This document shows, piece by piece, positions 33,706-44,889 of a stretch of DNA of 64,000 nt. A model generated the notes under the pieces. It searched no databases and had not been told where the DNA came from. It was given only the letters and a program-made list of their open reading frames with translations. The translations under genes were made by a program, and so were the position numbers. This DNA is from Sepiola atlantica (taxonomy: Eukaryota > Mollusca > Cephalopoda > Sepiida > Sepiolidae): contig OY744517.1 of the NCBI GenBank assembly GCA_963556195.1, positions 81,369,214 to 81,433,213 of the forward strand, read 5' to 3'. Each line of letters begins with the position of its first letter. Positions within the stretch are counted from its first letter, which is position 1.

Positions 33706-35557
33706 GTTTTTTTGTGCTTACCTTTGAATTTAAGATTTATCTTTTTTGTTCAGTAACTTTATAGAATAATACTGAGATTCCCACTTTTCAGTGTAAAGTT
33801 TATTATTTTCATAGATAAGAAATAATTTTCACTTTTAAATGTAAATTAATTGCTAACTTTGTTTGATGGAAATATATTCCATTTTCGACTCTCAAATGTC
33901 TTTTGGCGGCCATCTTCCATATTCCACATGTCGAGAGAGATTCTTGTTGATTCTCTTTGTCCAAAGAAAATCTGGTGTCTCTGCTATCGATTTGTTTTAT
34001 TATATGTTTTGTATATCGTTTTCTTTTTTCGTAAATGTCTTTTGCCTTTGCACCCTTATGCAATTTTCCCCATGTGCATATGCAAACCCTTTGTGTTAAT
34101 TCCAGTTTTCGCAGCTGCATATCTCCATTGAATAAAAGAAAATATGCTTAAACGCGCTGTTTATCGGTTCTTTTGAGCAAAATCACGGAGGCCAAGGAAT
34201 CACAGGGAAAACGCGATGCATTAAAAATGACCAAGCTAAATTTAAAACTTTAATGACTCACAGTAACAGCCAATAAGAAGAATTGGCCCGGGAAGCTGAG
34301 AACAGAACAGTGACATAATTCGTAGACTAATCGATTTCAGGTGAAATAGATTTTGAGTGCAATTTGTATCATGTACGACAAAAGAAGCTGCAGATCATCC
34401 ACAAAAAAAAAAGATCTGTATCTTCTTAAATGGAATCGGTTTCCTCAGACCATTCAGCCGACATTAGCAAAATTTTTATTTTGTACATTTTTCCTATAAC
34501 CATTTTGTTTTTAGTGATTGAATCTTAGGGTTGATATGTTTAATTTATCAAAATAGTGAAAACTATCACCTGGTGCATCCACAAGGATTTTAGCTTTTAG
34601 ATAATTATATCTGTCCTGAGGATGGCTAATCTTCTTCTTCTTCTTCTATTCATTTAATATCAGATTTTAAAATATATATTCATTTTTGTGTGTCTTTGAA
34701 TAAAACATTTGGAAAAGAAAACAACATTCATAACTCTTCAGAAATTAGTCTATCATGGTGAGATAGCTTTAAAAAACCCAAATGAAATCTCTCTTCATGT
34801 ATAAAATAATAAAAAGAATCTCGTAAAATTTAATTTAGTTACGGCAAAACTGGCAACTACTTTTTATTATTGTTACTGGCTATTTTGTTTTATTGACTTT
34901 ATTTACTTCAACACAAGACATATTTTTTAAACATCTAATTTTTATACCTGATTAAACTAGATATCCATTTTTGTGTCTTTTTATAATATATTTGATAGAG
35001 AGAACAAGGCGTCATGGCTCTCCATTGGCTAAGTTATATCATGACCCCCCCCCCCCTCAGAAATGTAAATTTGAAATTTTTTTTTTTTTTTAATTCTTTT
35101 TGATTACTAAAGATTTTGTCGGTAACATCGCTCATGGAATGTGAGGACTAAAGGACAGAATATTGAGGAAACGCGAGATACGAGATTGCTGAAAGTAAAG
35201 CCAGTCTACTTTCTACTCTCTAGTTCAGCCATCCATGTTTCTTTCTTCTATTCATTTAACGTCACTTTTCCCTTGTTCAGGGGTCATACGTTTTCTGATA
35301 TTTCGCAAGCTCACTCTCCAGTTCTCACAGTTCAGTGGATCAACTTTTTTTTCTATTTTTTTTTTTTTTTTATAAACTTTCATTTTTAGTTTATAGTTAT
35401 ACAAATATTTCGCCAAAAATTGGCCTTTTCAATGTGTTTGTAGATCCGATCTTATTGGATTGCCGGCCTCCGCTGGTGCAAACCGGCATATGAGATGTTG
35501 TTTTTTTCCACTTTCGATATGAAATCACGCATGCACGCGAGTTATTCTTTATTTATT
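33706..35557. other. Intergenic, nothing recognised
   Basis: About 1.85 kb with CTT and poly-C/poly-T runs (C10 at 35046) and no supported gene. The overlapping frames at 33809-34131 are open on both strands and lack a recognisable domain. Confidence 0.4.
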
Positions 35558-35822
35558 TTTACTAATGAGTCACCAGTTACCAAGGCCAAACGCCACTCGA
35601 TGATAATAAGGGTTAATAAAATGGAATGATTGTCAGTGAAAAAGATGAAGAATATTATGAGAGGATTGAAAATAATTAATGGAGTGAACTAAGTTTAATT
35701 ACTTATGGGGACGAGTGATGACAAGTATTTGTTGACATTGGATTCGAATATGACCACGTTGTAATCTGCAGGGAAGCACGGACTGCTTCCCTGCAGATTA
35801 CAATGTGGTCGTCTTTGAATCC
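35558..35822 (-). mobile_element. LINE family B 3' fragment with inverted 5' piece
   Basis: On the - strand the family B tail (ACTAATGAGTCACCAGTTAC on +, 35561) and 3' UTR lead up to the C-terminal codons at 35741-35778. After a 5-nt spacer CGGAC the same codons appear in reverse at 35784-35822, giving a 38-nt palindrome (CTGCAGGGAAGCA / TGCTTCCCTGCAG). Structure fits a 5' inversion by twin priming. Confidence 0.85.
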
Positions 35823-36116
35823 GGGACGTATATGCACAGACAAACTTTAGTTAGGCGGCTTTTAGTCTTGAAAGCATTCATTTCCCGGGGAATCCCACAT
35901 TATTGAAAATAACATTTTTTCTTTTAGGGAGGGTGGGTGTTTATTCTGTAAAACACATGTGTGAGCAATAAAAAATCCTTACATATCTTAATGGCAACCC
36001 AGTTTAACAATAGAGATAGAATTCTTCTCCTGAACAAGGCGATATCTATCCTTCTTGCAAATACGAATTAGGGCACATGACATAGTTTATTGTTACTCGA
36101 GTGAGTGACTTTGTTT
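35823..36116. other. Intergenic, nothing recognised
   Basis: Nothing recognised. Confidence 0.45.
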
Positions 36117-36350
36117 CTGTCGGGCTGAGGTATGGTCCTGTTCAGTTTCAGAAGGTCCACCCTCCCAGGCATTACCTTCTCTTTGAGAAAAGGTTAGTTT
36201 ATCGCTAATCGCCTGATGTGCCCCTACCAGGGAATGCCGACAGGGCTGCCCAGCCATTTTTTTGTAGGCCAGCGTGCACTAATCCTAGTGCACTAGCTTT
36301 TCAACTTAACACTTGACCTTGTGTCTCACCTCCTGGAGAGGTAAATAAAA
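36117..36350 (+). mobile_element. U2-SINE relative without U2 head, copy 2
   Basis: Starts TGTCGGGCTGAGGTATGGTC, then the long-form body (GAAGGTCCACCCTCCCAGGC, GGGAATGCCGACAGGGCTGC) and the tail CTCACCTCCTGGAGAGGTAA. Confidence 0.88.
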
Positions 36351-36472
36351 AAAGAAGACCTTAATGGCGGTAGATGTTACGTCTGTGTTCCCGTCCCTAT
36401 GTTACTTATCATCTCGTCTCTATTTTCCCGCTACAAAAGAGTGTTCATGTAACCACCTTTGTTAGGATTTAG

Positions 36473-36687
36473 GTCCCTATTTACTTGCCTCCCCACGAGG
36501 GTAGAGTTAGACACAAGGTCGGTGTTTAATGTAGGAAAATCCAGCTTCTCAAACAAAGGGCACTCTGGATTGGGACAAAAATTAAAATTGCCTCAGTCTA
36601 GAAGTATTTCTCCTTCACTGGCAGAAAAGATGACGTGTAATATCAGAACAGACACTACGTTTTGCTCCTAGCCAAAAGGCCAAGGAA
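36473..36687 (-). mobile_element. U2-headed SINE, short form, copy 3
   Basis: GTCCCTATTTACTTGCCTCC to the U2 head at the right end (TACGTTTTGCTCCTAGCCAA AAGGCCAAGG). Same block order as 30144-30362. Confidence 0.9.
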
Positions 36688-37669
36688 GGATTATCGTCAG
36701 TTATGTATCGAGAGTCATAATAAAACAAAAGAAAACCCTAATACCCTAAAATAGTTTCCTCTTGTAGCTAATTGTCAAATCTGCTTACATAATTTACACA
36801 TCTCAAACTGTTTTCCTCATCTTGGTTGATCACATTTCACAACATTTTGACGGTTGTAGGTTGTACTTTTCGGCTTTCTTCAGTTGCCTTTTCCCGTAAT
36901 TGGTAACCTTTGAACTATACTCTTTATTTATTCCATTGGAGTAGGCTGCTCTCTCATTCTGTGTTCTATGTCTTTGTAGATATCTAATCACAATGAAGAA
37001 GGTCAAAAAGTACAACGGCCAAAACTTCGTGAAAAAAGCAGCAACCGAAATGAGGAAAACTGAAAGAAAAAAAAAGGCCTTGAAATTTTTTAGATGAGGA
37101 TTGATAATTTGCATTATTTGGATTATTCGGATTACTATTCTCATCTTAGTTGTTATATTCTCACATCTCACTTCCGGAAACACAGACCGACAGAAAATAG
37201 TTAACACATGTAACTGCTACACACTCATTGACCATTAGAATTACCAAAATGCATCAATCATACTACTCATTCATTCGCTTGTTAGACGGGTCAATATACT
37301 GATTGACCCCCCCCCCCCCCCCATTGCAAAATTTTGTTTTTTGGTGGTTTTGTGCTAGGTTGGGTCTAGTCTACAGCATACTAAAAGTTAAACAGATCCG
37401 AGTATGGAAAAGTGTCAAATTTCGAATATGACTTTTTTGGGGATTACAAGTCATTTTCCATTTACATGAGAAGGACTAACTCGGTCAGTTTTCATGATTA
37501 ATTAATACATCTTGGATTTTTACCCAGGTTTTAAGGGTTAACATTTCATATGAAAAGGTTACCAGTGATGCCAAATAAACCCTTATATAATATCAAGGGG
37601 TACCCCTATGCTCATTACCCTTGTTGTATCCACCCTGATTCACTTACGACAGTACTTTTTCAAAACTTT
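36688..37669. other. Intergenic with one foldback-arm fragment
   Basis: 37090-37165 (GATGAGGATTGATAATTTGC, TTCGGATTACTATTCTCATC) resembles one arm of the foldback element at 61.3-61.8 kb. A C14 run is at 37307-37322. No gene seen. Confidence 0.45.
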
Positions 37670-38346
37670 TCACTCCTCATCATCATCTTCCACTGGATCA
37701 TTTTTTATATTGTCGCAATTTACGTCTTGGCAATATTCACATGCACTGGTATATTCTAGTCCATGCCTCCTGCAGATATACCTAAGGGTGTTGCATTCTT
37801 CTGAACAGTTGCAATGAATTATCTGAATCAATATATCTGGAGCAGGGCTTTTGTTCGTGATCACTGCAACAAGTTTGTCCCCTTCCACCTTCCACCCCCA
37901 TTCAGGTGGCACCATTTCATCACTACATCCCATCCAATACATAATCTGGTAGTAAGTCCACAAAGAATGAAATTTACAGGCAGAGGGTGTTGGTGGGAGT
38001 CGTTCTGGCGTGACGAACATCTTAGCCTTCGCAACTTTCTTGCAGAGCATATTGTATCTAATAGATGCCAGGGAGTCCTTCTGATCCGCATTGAACAAAG
38101 CTACCATTACCTTACAACCATTAGTTTCCGCAACATCCTGCCTTTGATTAGAGAGAATGCTTTTGAACAGTCTGTCATTGTCTTATCTCTCTTGACGATT
38201 GGTTGGAACCCTAACGTCTGTCCTATTCCGAATACCCATGGCACCGAATCGCATCCCATAAAGGCATACAGAAACAACAGATCATTAGAAACTGCTTCGC
38301 CAAGCACCTGCTTGAGAACCTTGATATTGTAGACGTAGGATTTCAC
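37670..38346 (-). pseudogene. Transposon-type ORF with Cys-rich C-terminus, frameshifted
   Basis: C-terminal part of a protein type common in invertebrate genomes as repetitive, intronless ORFs; its function is not known to me. The upstream frame (38346-38107) has FLYAFMGCDSVPWVFGIG, the GCD motif typical of the family. The downstream frame (to 37670) has LPPTPSACKFHSLWTYYQIM, PPEWGWKVEGDKLV, then the Cys-rich CNCSEECNTLRYICRRHGLE and CEYCQDVNCDN and an acidic end. The two frames overlap at 38107 and homologous reading continues across only with a 1-nt frame change, so this is one gene with a frameshift. The 5' portion is lost where the 33-bp tandem repeat begins at 38371. Confidence 0.82.
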
Positions 38347-38370
38347 CTTGTCAGAGCGGAAATAAAGTGC

Positions 38371-38511
38371 CGTCTAAATAACAATAAATTATTTAATAAA
38401 TACCGTCTAAATAACAATAAATTATTTAATAAATACCGTCTAAATAACAATAAATTATTTAATAAATACCGTCTAAATAACAATAAATTATTTAATAAAT
38501 ACCGACTAAAT
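38371..38511. repeat. 33-bp tandem repeat, 4 units
   Basis: Units at 38371, 38404, 38437 and 38470, each CGTCTAAATAACAATAAATT plus ATTTAATAAATAC, then a partial unit with CGACTAAAT. Confidence 0.97.
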
Positions 38512-39640
38512 GTTTATCATCGTGTTACATTAATGGCCTTTTAAATTAAAAATAACATCTGAAAATAATGCATTCCTCTTTCTGTTTTAACGGCTTCCAT
38601 TTTTTGTGCATATAACAATCAAGTAAATCAACAGAAGTGAACTATTTTCTATTGGTCTACGTGACCTACAGTGAGATGTAATTCGACCTGGAGACTTGGA
38701 GATTATGTAAACATCGCCTCTTCACTGCACGAGATTCATACACAATGAATCGTGTTTTGGCTCGAACACAAACCATGTGATGAGTGGAGATCTCCAGTTC
38801 CAGTTTTTCTTACAGACAAGATGTATATTCCTGCGCTCTCTACCAGGCCTGCGGTAGGTGATACGAGGGACTCCAAGATAACATTATTTCGTCTTGTCTA
38901 CCTTAATCAACCAATTGTACAACCTTCATTTTGTTCCCGTGTTTCCACTAAACAAATCTGCACACCTCTTTAGTTGTGAAGCCATTGTTTATTTCGTGAG
39001 GAATAGTGATCCTGTTTTGCTTATTCTATTTTAGTCAATCATGGTCAGACGAATTACTCTTCTGTTATAAACGTGATACCATTACACCAATGTTACAAAT
39101 ATCTAAATCAGTCACGAATGTTGATAATGTGTAAGGTTGGAAACCTCCGCTCCTCTCACACCACACGTCTCCTCTCCTTTATGTTTTAATCGGACCCGCG
39201 GGTCACATGTTAGACTTGCTGTTAGTGAAAACGACTTTTATTTATTTATTTATATATTTTATTTTTCATTAAAACGATGAAAGGGAGACAAGCAAGTAAT
39301 CATGGGAAGAAAAGAACGGGGCACATTAGTATCACAATTTATATACATGAAATAAGACACTTGTAAAAATCAACAAAGGCGATATTAACAAACAACAAGT
39401 GTTTATCAATTCAAAATGACCAACTAAAACTTCTGCTCCGCTCAAGGGGAGTTTTTGATAGAGGTGCTGGTTTTATTATAACCGAAAATGGTTGATCAGT
39501 CAAGAATAAAGAAAATTGGCAAAAATGAAAGTTCAACTTAGGACGAATAAAATATATGTAATTTGTTCTTTTTTCTTTTCATAGGACAGAGTTTTTTGTG
39601 TGATAACTGACATGCTGAGTGGAAGATATTATCGGAGAAT
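38512..39640. other. Intergenic, nothing firm
   Basis: A reverse-strand stretch near 38815-38870 reads VPRITYRRPGRERRNIHLV and is followed by GTAAGA, so a small exon is conceivable. Otherwise nothing recognised. Confidence 0.3.
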
Positions 39641-39643
39641 TTT

Positions 39644-39649
39644 TTTATT
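39644..39649 (-). terminator. AATAAA polyadenylation signal candidate
   Basis: AATAAA on the - strand about 80 nt after the stop codon of the candidate terminal exon. Confidence 0.35.
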
Positions 39650-39729
39650 CTGATGTCCGTCTTTCTCAGATATTTTTTAGGGTGGAGTTGTCGGTTACAT
39701 GAAGGATATTATCACAGGATTTTAGATCC

Positions 39730-39967
39730 TTAAGTCTGTCCTTCATGGATAGCTTGTTTTATGTGTGGCAAGTTATAGGTACTCTCGTAAACTTTGTTGG
39801 ACTGGGGTTTTCCTTGTGATGTCCAATAGACAGCGGTAAGATCCTTGCTGTATTTTTCTGAGCTGATAAATTTTGCATTCCACTTTTCATTGTATGCGGG
39901 GATATATTGTCTCGATTTGAAGCACTGGGTGGGCACCAAATTTTGACATGACTTCACTTGTCCGCTC
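39730..39967 (-). CDS. Candidate terminal exon of a host gene
   Basis: On the - strand, AGTTATATTTCAG (pyrimidine-rich, AG at 39969-39968) could be a splice acceptor. One phase downstream is open for 78 codons to TAA (39732-39730) and has a balanced, soluble composition (CFKSRQYIPAYNEKWNAKF, TYNLPHIKQAIHEGQT), unlike transposon frames in the window. The frame has no ATG in its early part, as expected for an internal start of an exon. AATAAA follows at a normal distance. I do not recognise the protein. The upstream exon was not found. Transcript data would settle this. Confidence 0.35.
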
Positions 39968-40509
39968 CTGAAATATAACTGTCTCCTGTTCCTTTGCCCA
40001 GGGTTTTCTCGCTGTTTCTCTAGGGCCTTTCCTGCCTAGCAACAGGTTTCCTCCAATCTGATTGGTTGCCTTCCCCCCCCCCCCCCCCGAAAACTGTGTG
40101 GGCTGATCTTCCGGCACATGTGTCTAGCTGTCTAGACTACATCCGGTAATGCATGTTCGCTTCATGGTGAATTACACCATAGTTTTTTTTATTGATAGGG
40201 AACATGTGCTAACAAGTCCCCTACTTTTCTTTTCATGCTTTATGGGGCAAAATATGTAGATATAACACTTCCAAGTAAGTCGTCATTCTGATTTTCTTCT
40301 CGATTTAAATTCAATACTAAAATTGGCTCTCCCAGCTAAACAACCAACAATAACACTACGAGTAAGCTGGCTAACCAAGTAGACCATACACACTTAAGAA
40401 CTTAGATTGAATGAGTGAATATAGTAGAGGTTTAAACTTGTTCCAGTGAAGAAAAATATTTAAATATGTTTTCCACCTTCTTTCACCGCGTGGAACGGCA
40501 CGAATCTAG
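39968..40509. other. Intergenic or intron
   Basis: Contains a C18 run at 40072-40088. If the exon at 39730-39967 is real this is its upstream intron. Confidence 0.4.
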
Positions 40510-40570
40510 GACGTTGTGGCCAACAGATGTTTTGGCAAACGGATGTTTTGGCAAACGGACGTTTTGGCCA
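40510..40570. repeat. 16-bp tandem repeat, about 3 units
   Basis: GATGTTTTGGCAAACG at 40526 and 40542, then a diverged GACGTTTTGGCC. Confidence 0.9.
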
Positions 40571-40904
40571 GCTATATTTTTTCCGGGAGGCAATATACGA
40601 AATATATAAAAACGAATTAAAAAATACATTTTTCAATACGATTAAGCTTTTCATGTTATCTCTAAGAGTTCATTATGACTTTTAACTTTTAAATAATTTT
40701 AACAAATAATTTTAACTTTTACATAATTAATTAATTGATTAAAAATATACAAAGTTAATTCATTTTTTTTTCCAAGTAAAATCGATATTTTGTATATTTT
40801 TGATATTTGTATTGACAAAAATGCAAATGATGTGAAATAAGATTTAAAAATGACAATCTTTAAGTGGAGTTATTTTTTGTTCTTCTTTTATTATTTTTTA
40901 TTCT
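40571..40904. other. AT-rich intergenic stretch
   Basis: Nothing recognised. Confidence 0.5.
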
Positions 40905-41812
40905 TTTTTATACTAATAAGTCACCACTTACTAAAACGAAAAGCCACTCTAGGATAAGGTTTAATGGAGTTGTCATTTGGATGATGAACAATACTATGAG
41001 AGGATTGTAAACGATGGGTGGAAAGGGCAAAATTTGACGGCTCGACAAGTGTTTGTTGACATTGGACTTGAAGACGACCATGTTGCCGTCAGCAGGGAAG
41101 CAGTTCCGGAGTATCGTGTTCCACAGAAGGAAAGTTCTTTGCAATGGTGGTAGTTAGACGTTTACTGAATATTTTACAGGGGGGGGGGGCCAGATATTGA
41201 AGCTCATAAAAATGACGATAGAGTAGAGAAAGACTAGCAACGTATCTTCTGTTGAAAAGGGACTATATGGAAGAGAAGAGATCGTCTTCACTAGCTTACA
41301 AAGTCTATTTTGTATTCTGCCAAGGCAAGAAAGAGTTCTCTGAGCAACACCTCCCCATATGTGGCAACAGTACTCCATCTTAGGACGTATCTGACTCTTA
41401 TACAAATAAAGGATTGAACCAAGAGTCAGGCCCTTTCCGGAGTGGTAGAATGATCCAACCATTTTTCCAGGGACCTTAGCAACAGATTTCATGTCTTTTA
41501 TTTTAGGTCTGGAGTGACAGTCAGTCCTAGAAGCTTATCAATGCAAGGAGCTTCATCAAAGAGCAAGCTATTCATTTCAACTGGGAAGAAACGGGAATTT
41601 GTACCGCTGGTGGTGAAAAGAAAGAAGTTTGGTTTTAGAGTTGTTAAAAATAACAAGACACTTTTTTCCCCCATTGCATCCGGTCGAGAGAGTATCAGCA
41701 AGATTATGATTACAAATGCTCTTCGAAGTGCTGCTATAGACAGTTGTGTCGTCTGCACAGATGTCAACAGACGATCTCAGAACATGAGTTGAAAGATCAT
41801 TGATGAAGATCA
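40905..41812 (-). pseudogene. LINE family B ORF2, part after motif B (broken)
   Basis: On the - strand, directly after the minisatellite: RPTRFLIFINDLSTHV, then motif C DICADDTTVYSS, KCLVIFNN, SILYLYKSQIRPKMEYCCHI WGG and the WNTILR...NMVVFKSNVNKHL C-terminus, then a 3' UTR ending at the family tail (ACTAATAAGTCACCACTTAC on +, 40913). Frame changes occur near 41770, 41490 and 41150, so it is dead. Same 3' end as the fragments at 21.1, 21.4, 35.6 and 60.4 kb. Confidence 0.87.
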
Positions 41813-44146
41813 GGAAGCGAGTTGGTCTCAGAATGGACCCTGAGGGTGACCGCCGATGATACAGTATCAGGAAACGAGTTGGTCTCAGAATGGATCCTGA
41901 GGCAGACCGCCGATGATACAGTATCAGGAAGCGAGTTAGTATCAGAATGGATCCTGAGGCAGACCGCCGATGATACAGTATCAGGAAGCGAGTTCGTCTC
42001 AGAATGGATCCTGAGGCAGACCGCCGATGATACAGTATCAGGAAGCAAGTTCGTCTCAGAATGGATCCTGAGGCAGACCGCCGATGATACAGTATCAGGA
42101 AGCAGGTTGGTCTCAGAATGGATCCTGAGGCAGACCGCCGATGATACAGTATCAGGAAGCGAGTTGGTATCAGAATGGATCCTGAGGCAGACCGCCGATG
42201 ATACAGTATCAGGAAGCGAGTTGGTCTCAGAATGGATCCTGAGGCAGACCGCCGATGATACAGTATCAGGAAGCGAGTTGGTCTCAGAATGGACCCTGAG
42301 GGTGACCGCCGATGATACAGTATCAGGAAGCAAGTTCGTCTTAGAATGGATCCTGAGGCAGACCGCCGATGATACAGTATCAGGAAGCGAGTTGGTCTCA
42401 GAATGGACCCTGAGGGTGACCGCCGATGATACAGTATCAGGAAGCGAGTTGGTCTCAGAATGGACCCTGAGGGTGACCGCCGATGATACAGTATCAGGAA
42501 ACGAGTTCGTCTCAGAATGGATCCTGAGGCAGACCGCCGATGATACAGTATCAGGAAGCGAGTTCGTCTCAGAATGGATCCTGAGGCAGACCGCCGATGA
42601 TACAGTATCAGGAAGCGAGTTCGTCTCAGAATGGATCCTGAGGCAGACCGCCGATGATACAGTATCAGGAAGCTAGTTCGTCTCAGAATGGATCCTGAGG
42701 CAGACTGCAGATGATACAGTATCAGGAAGCTAGTTCGTCTCAGAATGGATCCTGAGGCAGACCGCCGATGATACAGTATCAGGAAGCGAGTTGGTATCAG
42801 AATGGATCCTGAGGCAGACCGCCGATGATACAGTATAAGGAAGCGAGTTGGTCTCAGAATGGATCCTGAGGCAGACCGCCGATGATACAGTATCAGGAAG
42901 CGAGTTGATCTCAGAATGGATCCTGAGGCAGACCGCCGATGATACAGTATCAGGAAGCGAGTTCGTCTCAGAATGGATCCTGAGGCAGACCGTTGATGAT
43001 ACAGTATCAGGAAGCGAGTTTGTCTCAGAATGGATCCTGAGGCAGACCGCCAATGATACAGTATAAGGAAGCGAGTTGGTATCAGAATAGATCCTGAGGC
43101 AGACCGCCGATGATACAGTATCAGGAAGCTAGTTCGTCTCAGAATGGATCCTGAGGCAGACCGCCGATGATACAGTATCAGGAAGCGAGTTGGTATCAGA
43201 ATGGATCCTGAGGCAGACCGCCGATGATACAGTATCAGGAAGCGAGTTGGTATCAGAATGGATCCTGAGGCAGACCGCCGATGATACAGTATAAGGAAGC
43301 GAGTTGATCTCAGAATGGATCCTGAGGCAGACCGCCGATGATACAGTTTAAGGAAGCGAGTTGATCTCAGAATGGATCCTGAGGCAGACCGCCAGTGATA
43401 CAGTATAAGGAAGCGAGTTCGTCTCAGAATGGATCCTGAGGCAGACCGCCGATGATACAGTATCAGGAAGCTAGTTCGTCTCAGAATGGATCCTGAGGCA
43501 GACCGCCGATGATACAGTATCAGGAAGCGAGTTAGTATCAGAATGGATCCTGAGGCAGACCGCCGATGATACAGTATAAGGAAGCGAGTTCGTCTCAGAA
43601 TGGATCCTGAGGCAAACCGCCGATGATACAGTATCAGGAAGCTAGTTCGTCTCAGAATTGATCCTGAGGCAGACCGCCGATGATACAGTATCAGGAAGCG
43701 AGTTAGTATCAGAATGGATCCTGAGGCAGACCGCCGATGATACAGTATAAGGAAGCGAGTTGGTCTCAGAATGGATCCTGAGGCAGACCGCCGATGATAC
43801 AGTATCAGGAAGCGAGTTGATCTCAGAATGGATCCTGAGGCAGACCGCCGATGATACAGTATCAGGAAGCGAGTTGGTCTCAGAATGGATCCTGAGGCAG
43901 ACCGCTGATGATACAGTATAAGGAAGCGAGTTGGTATCAGAATGGATCCTGAGGCAGACCGCCGATGATACAGTATCAGGAAGCTAGTTCGTCTCAGAAT
44001 GGATCCTGAGGCAGACCGCCGATGATACAGTATCAGGAAGCGAGTTGGGCTCAGAATGGATCCTGAGGCAGACCGCCGATGATACAGTATCAGGAAGCGA
44101 GTTCGTCTCAGAATGGATCCTGAGGCAGACCGCCGATGATACAGTG
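41813..44146. repeat. 57-bp minisatellite, 41 units, inside RT motif B
   Basis: CGCCGATGATACAGTATCAG recurs every 57 nt from 41851 to 44131 (exactly 40 periods, no net indel). On the - strand each unit is the segment around the GGVPQGS motif of the reverse transcriptase. Four units close to 41.8-42.5 kb keep an older version (GGTCACCCTCAGGGTCC); the others share GGTCTGCCTCAGGATCC. Because 57 is divisible by 3, long frames stay open on both strands (up to 284 codons on +), but these are by-products. Confidence 0.97.
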
Positions 44147-44335
44147 ACTTCAGACTTTCTGCCCATCAATAACTACTTCTATAGACCTATCAAAGAGAAA
44201 AGATTTGATAGTTGCAAAGACATTTCCAGATATTCCATAACTAGTAAACTTGTGAAGCAAACCTTTGTGCCAAACACATCCACACACACTCTTTTCAGAC
44301 TTTCTTAGATCTATATACACGTTGTATGCACACAA
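44147..44335 (-). pseudogene. LINE family B ORF2, part before motif B (broken)
   Basis: On the - strand: IDLRKSEKSVCGCVWHKGLL is a damaged motif A (DLSKAFDKVWHKGLL-type), then HKFTSYGISGNVFATIKSFL and VVIDGQK, which in family A immediately precedes GVPQGS. The minisatellite starts exactly at this point, so the two flanks are one interrupted gene. Sequence upstream of 44335 no longer matches a reverse transcriptase, so the copy is 5' truncated. Confidence 0.85.
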
Positions 44336-44406
44336 TCCAATTAGGAGTTAGCCTTTCAGATTCGCATTAAATAAATAGTATTTAGAACATATTGCCATCG
44401 TTTTGG

Positions 44407-44768
44407 GTTTTTTTTTTTTAACATAGTTCGCCCCAAACAAGGCCACTGTAGACGTAAGGGGCTACTGAGAAAAAAAGGGTGACGGTTTGAGGAGGGGGGG
44501 GGTCAACCTAAATTGAGATCTGCTCAGCGAGATGTCTGTTTACATTAGTTTTACATTTCTGCATGTTAGTACCGTCGGGAAACAGGGGGCAGGGAGTGAG
44601 TTCCAGAGGCCAGCAGCACGAGGAAAGAAGCTATTTGAGTAGAAAGCTCTCCAGCATCTAGGGACCTCCACAGTGAATGGATGGGACTTAGTTGATTGTC
44701 GAGTTGGTCTAGTGAATTTACGTCAAGGGGGCACCAGAGTAGCCAATTCATCGGAGCATAACCCATTG
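44407..44768 (-). mobile_element. LINE family A, 3' end fragment
   Basis: Reverse copy of 7222-7570: poly(T) at 44407-44419 (its poly(A) tail), AACATAGTTCGCCCCAAACA AGG, the G-rich run, then the C-terminal codons (reverse GLWNSLPAP region). Closely similar to the 5.5-kb copy; one UGA sits in the VPPRRK region. 5' truncated after about 360 nt. Confidence 0.92.
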
Positions 44769-44889
44769 TTCCTTGTTTCATCTATTTGCTTGTATGATAA
44801 AATATATATGGAGGGATGCTGCCCAAACATCCGCAAAACTCAACAAAATGAAATGGCAACTAAAACAAAAACTAATGATTTTATAAACA

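Noticed and set aside
41822..42676. 284-codon + strand open frame with a 19-residue repeat
   Set aside because: It is the translation of the 57-bp minisatellite; the period is divisible by 3 so frames stay open on both strands. The real coding ancestry is on the - strand in a different frame.
44566..44781. 71-codon reverse-strand ORF
   Set aside because: Wrong frame over the LINE family A C-terminus; the same shadow occurs at 7225-7422.
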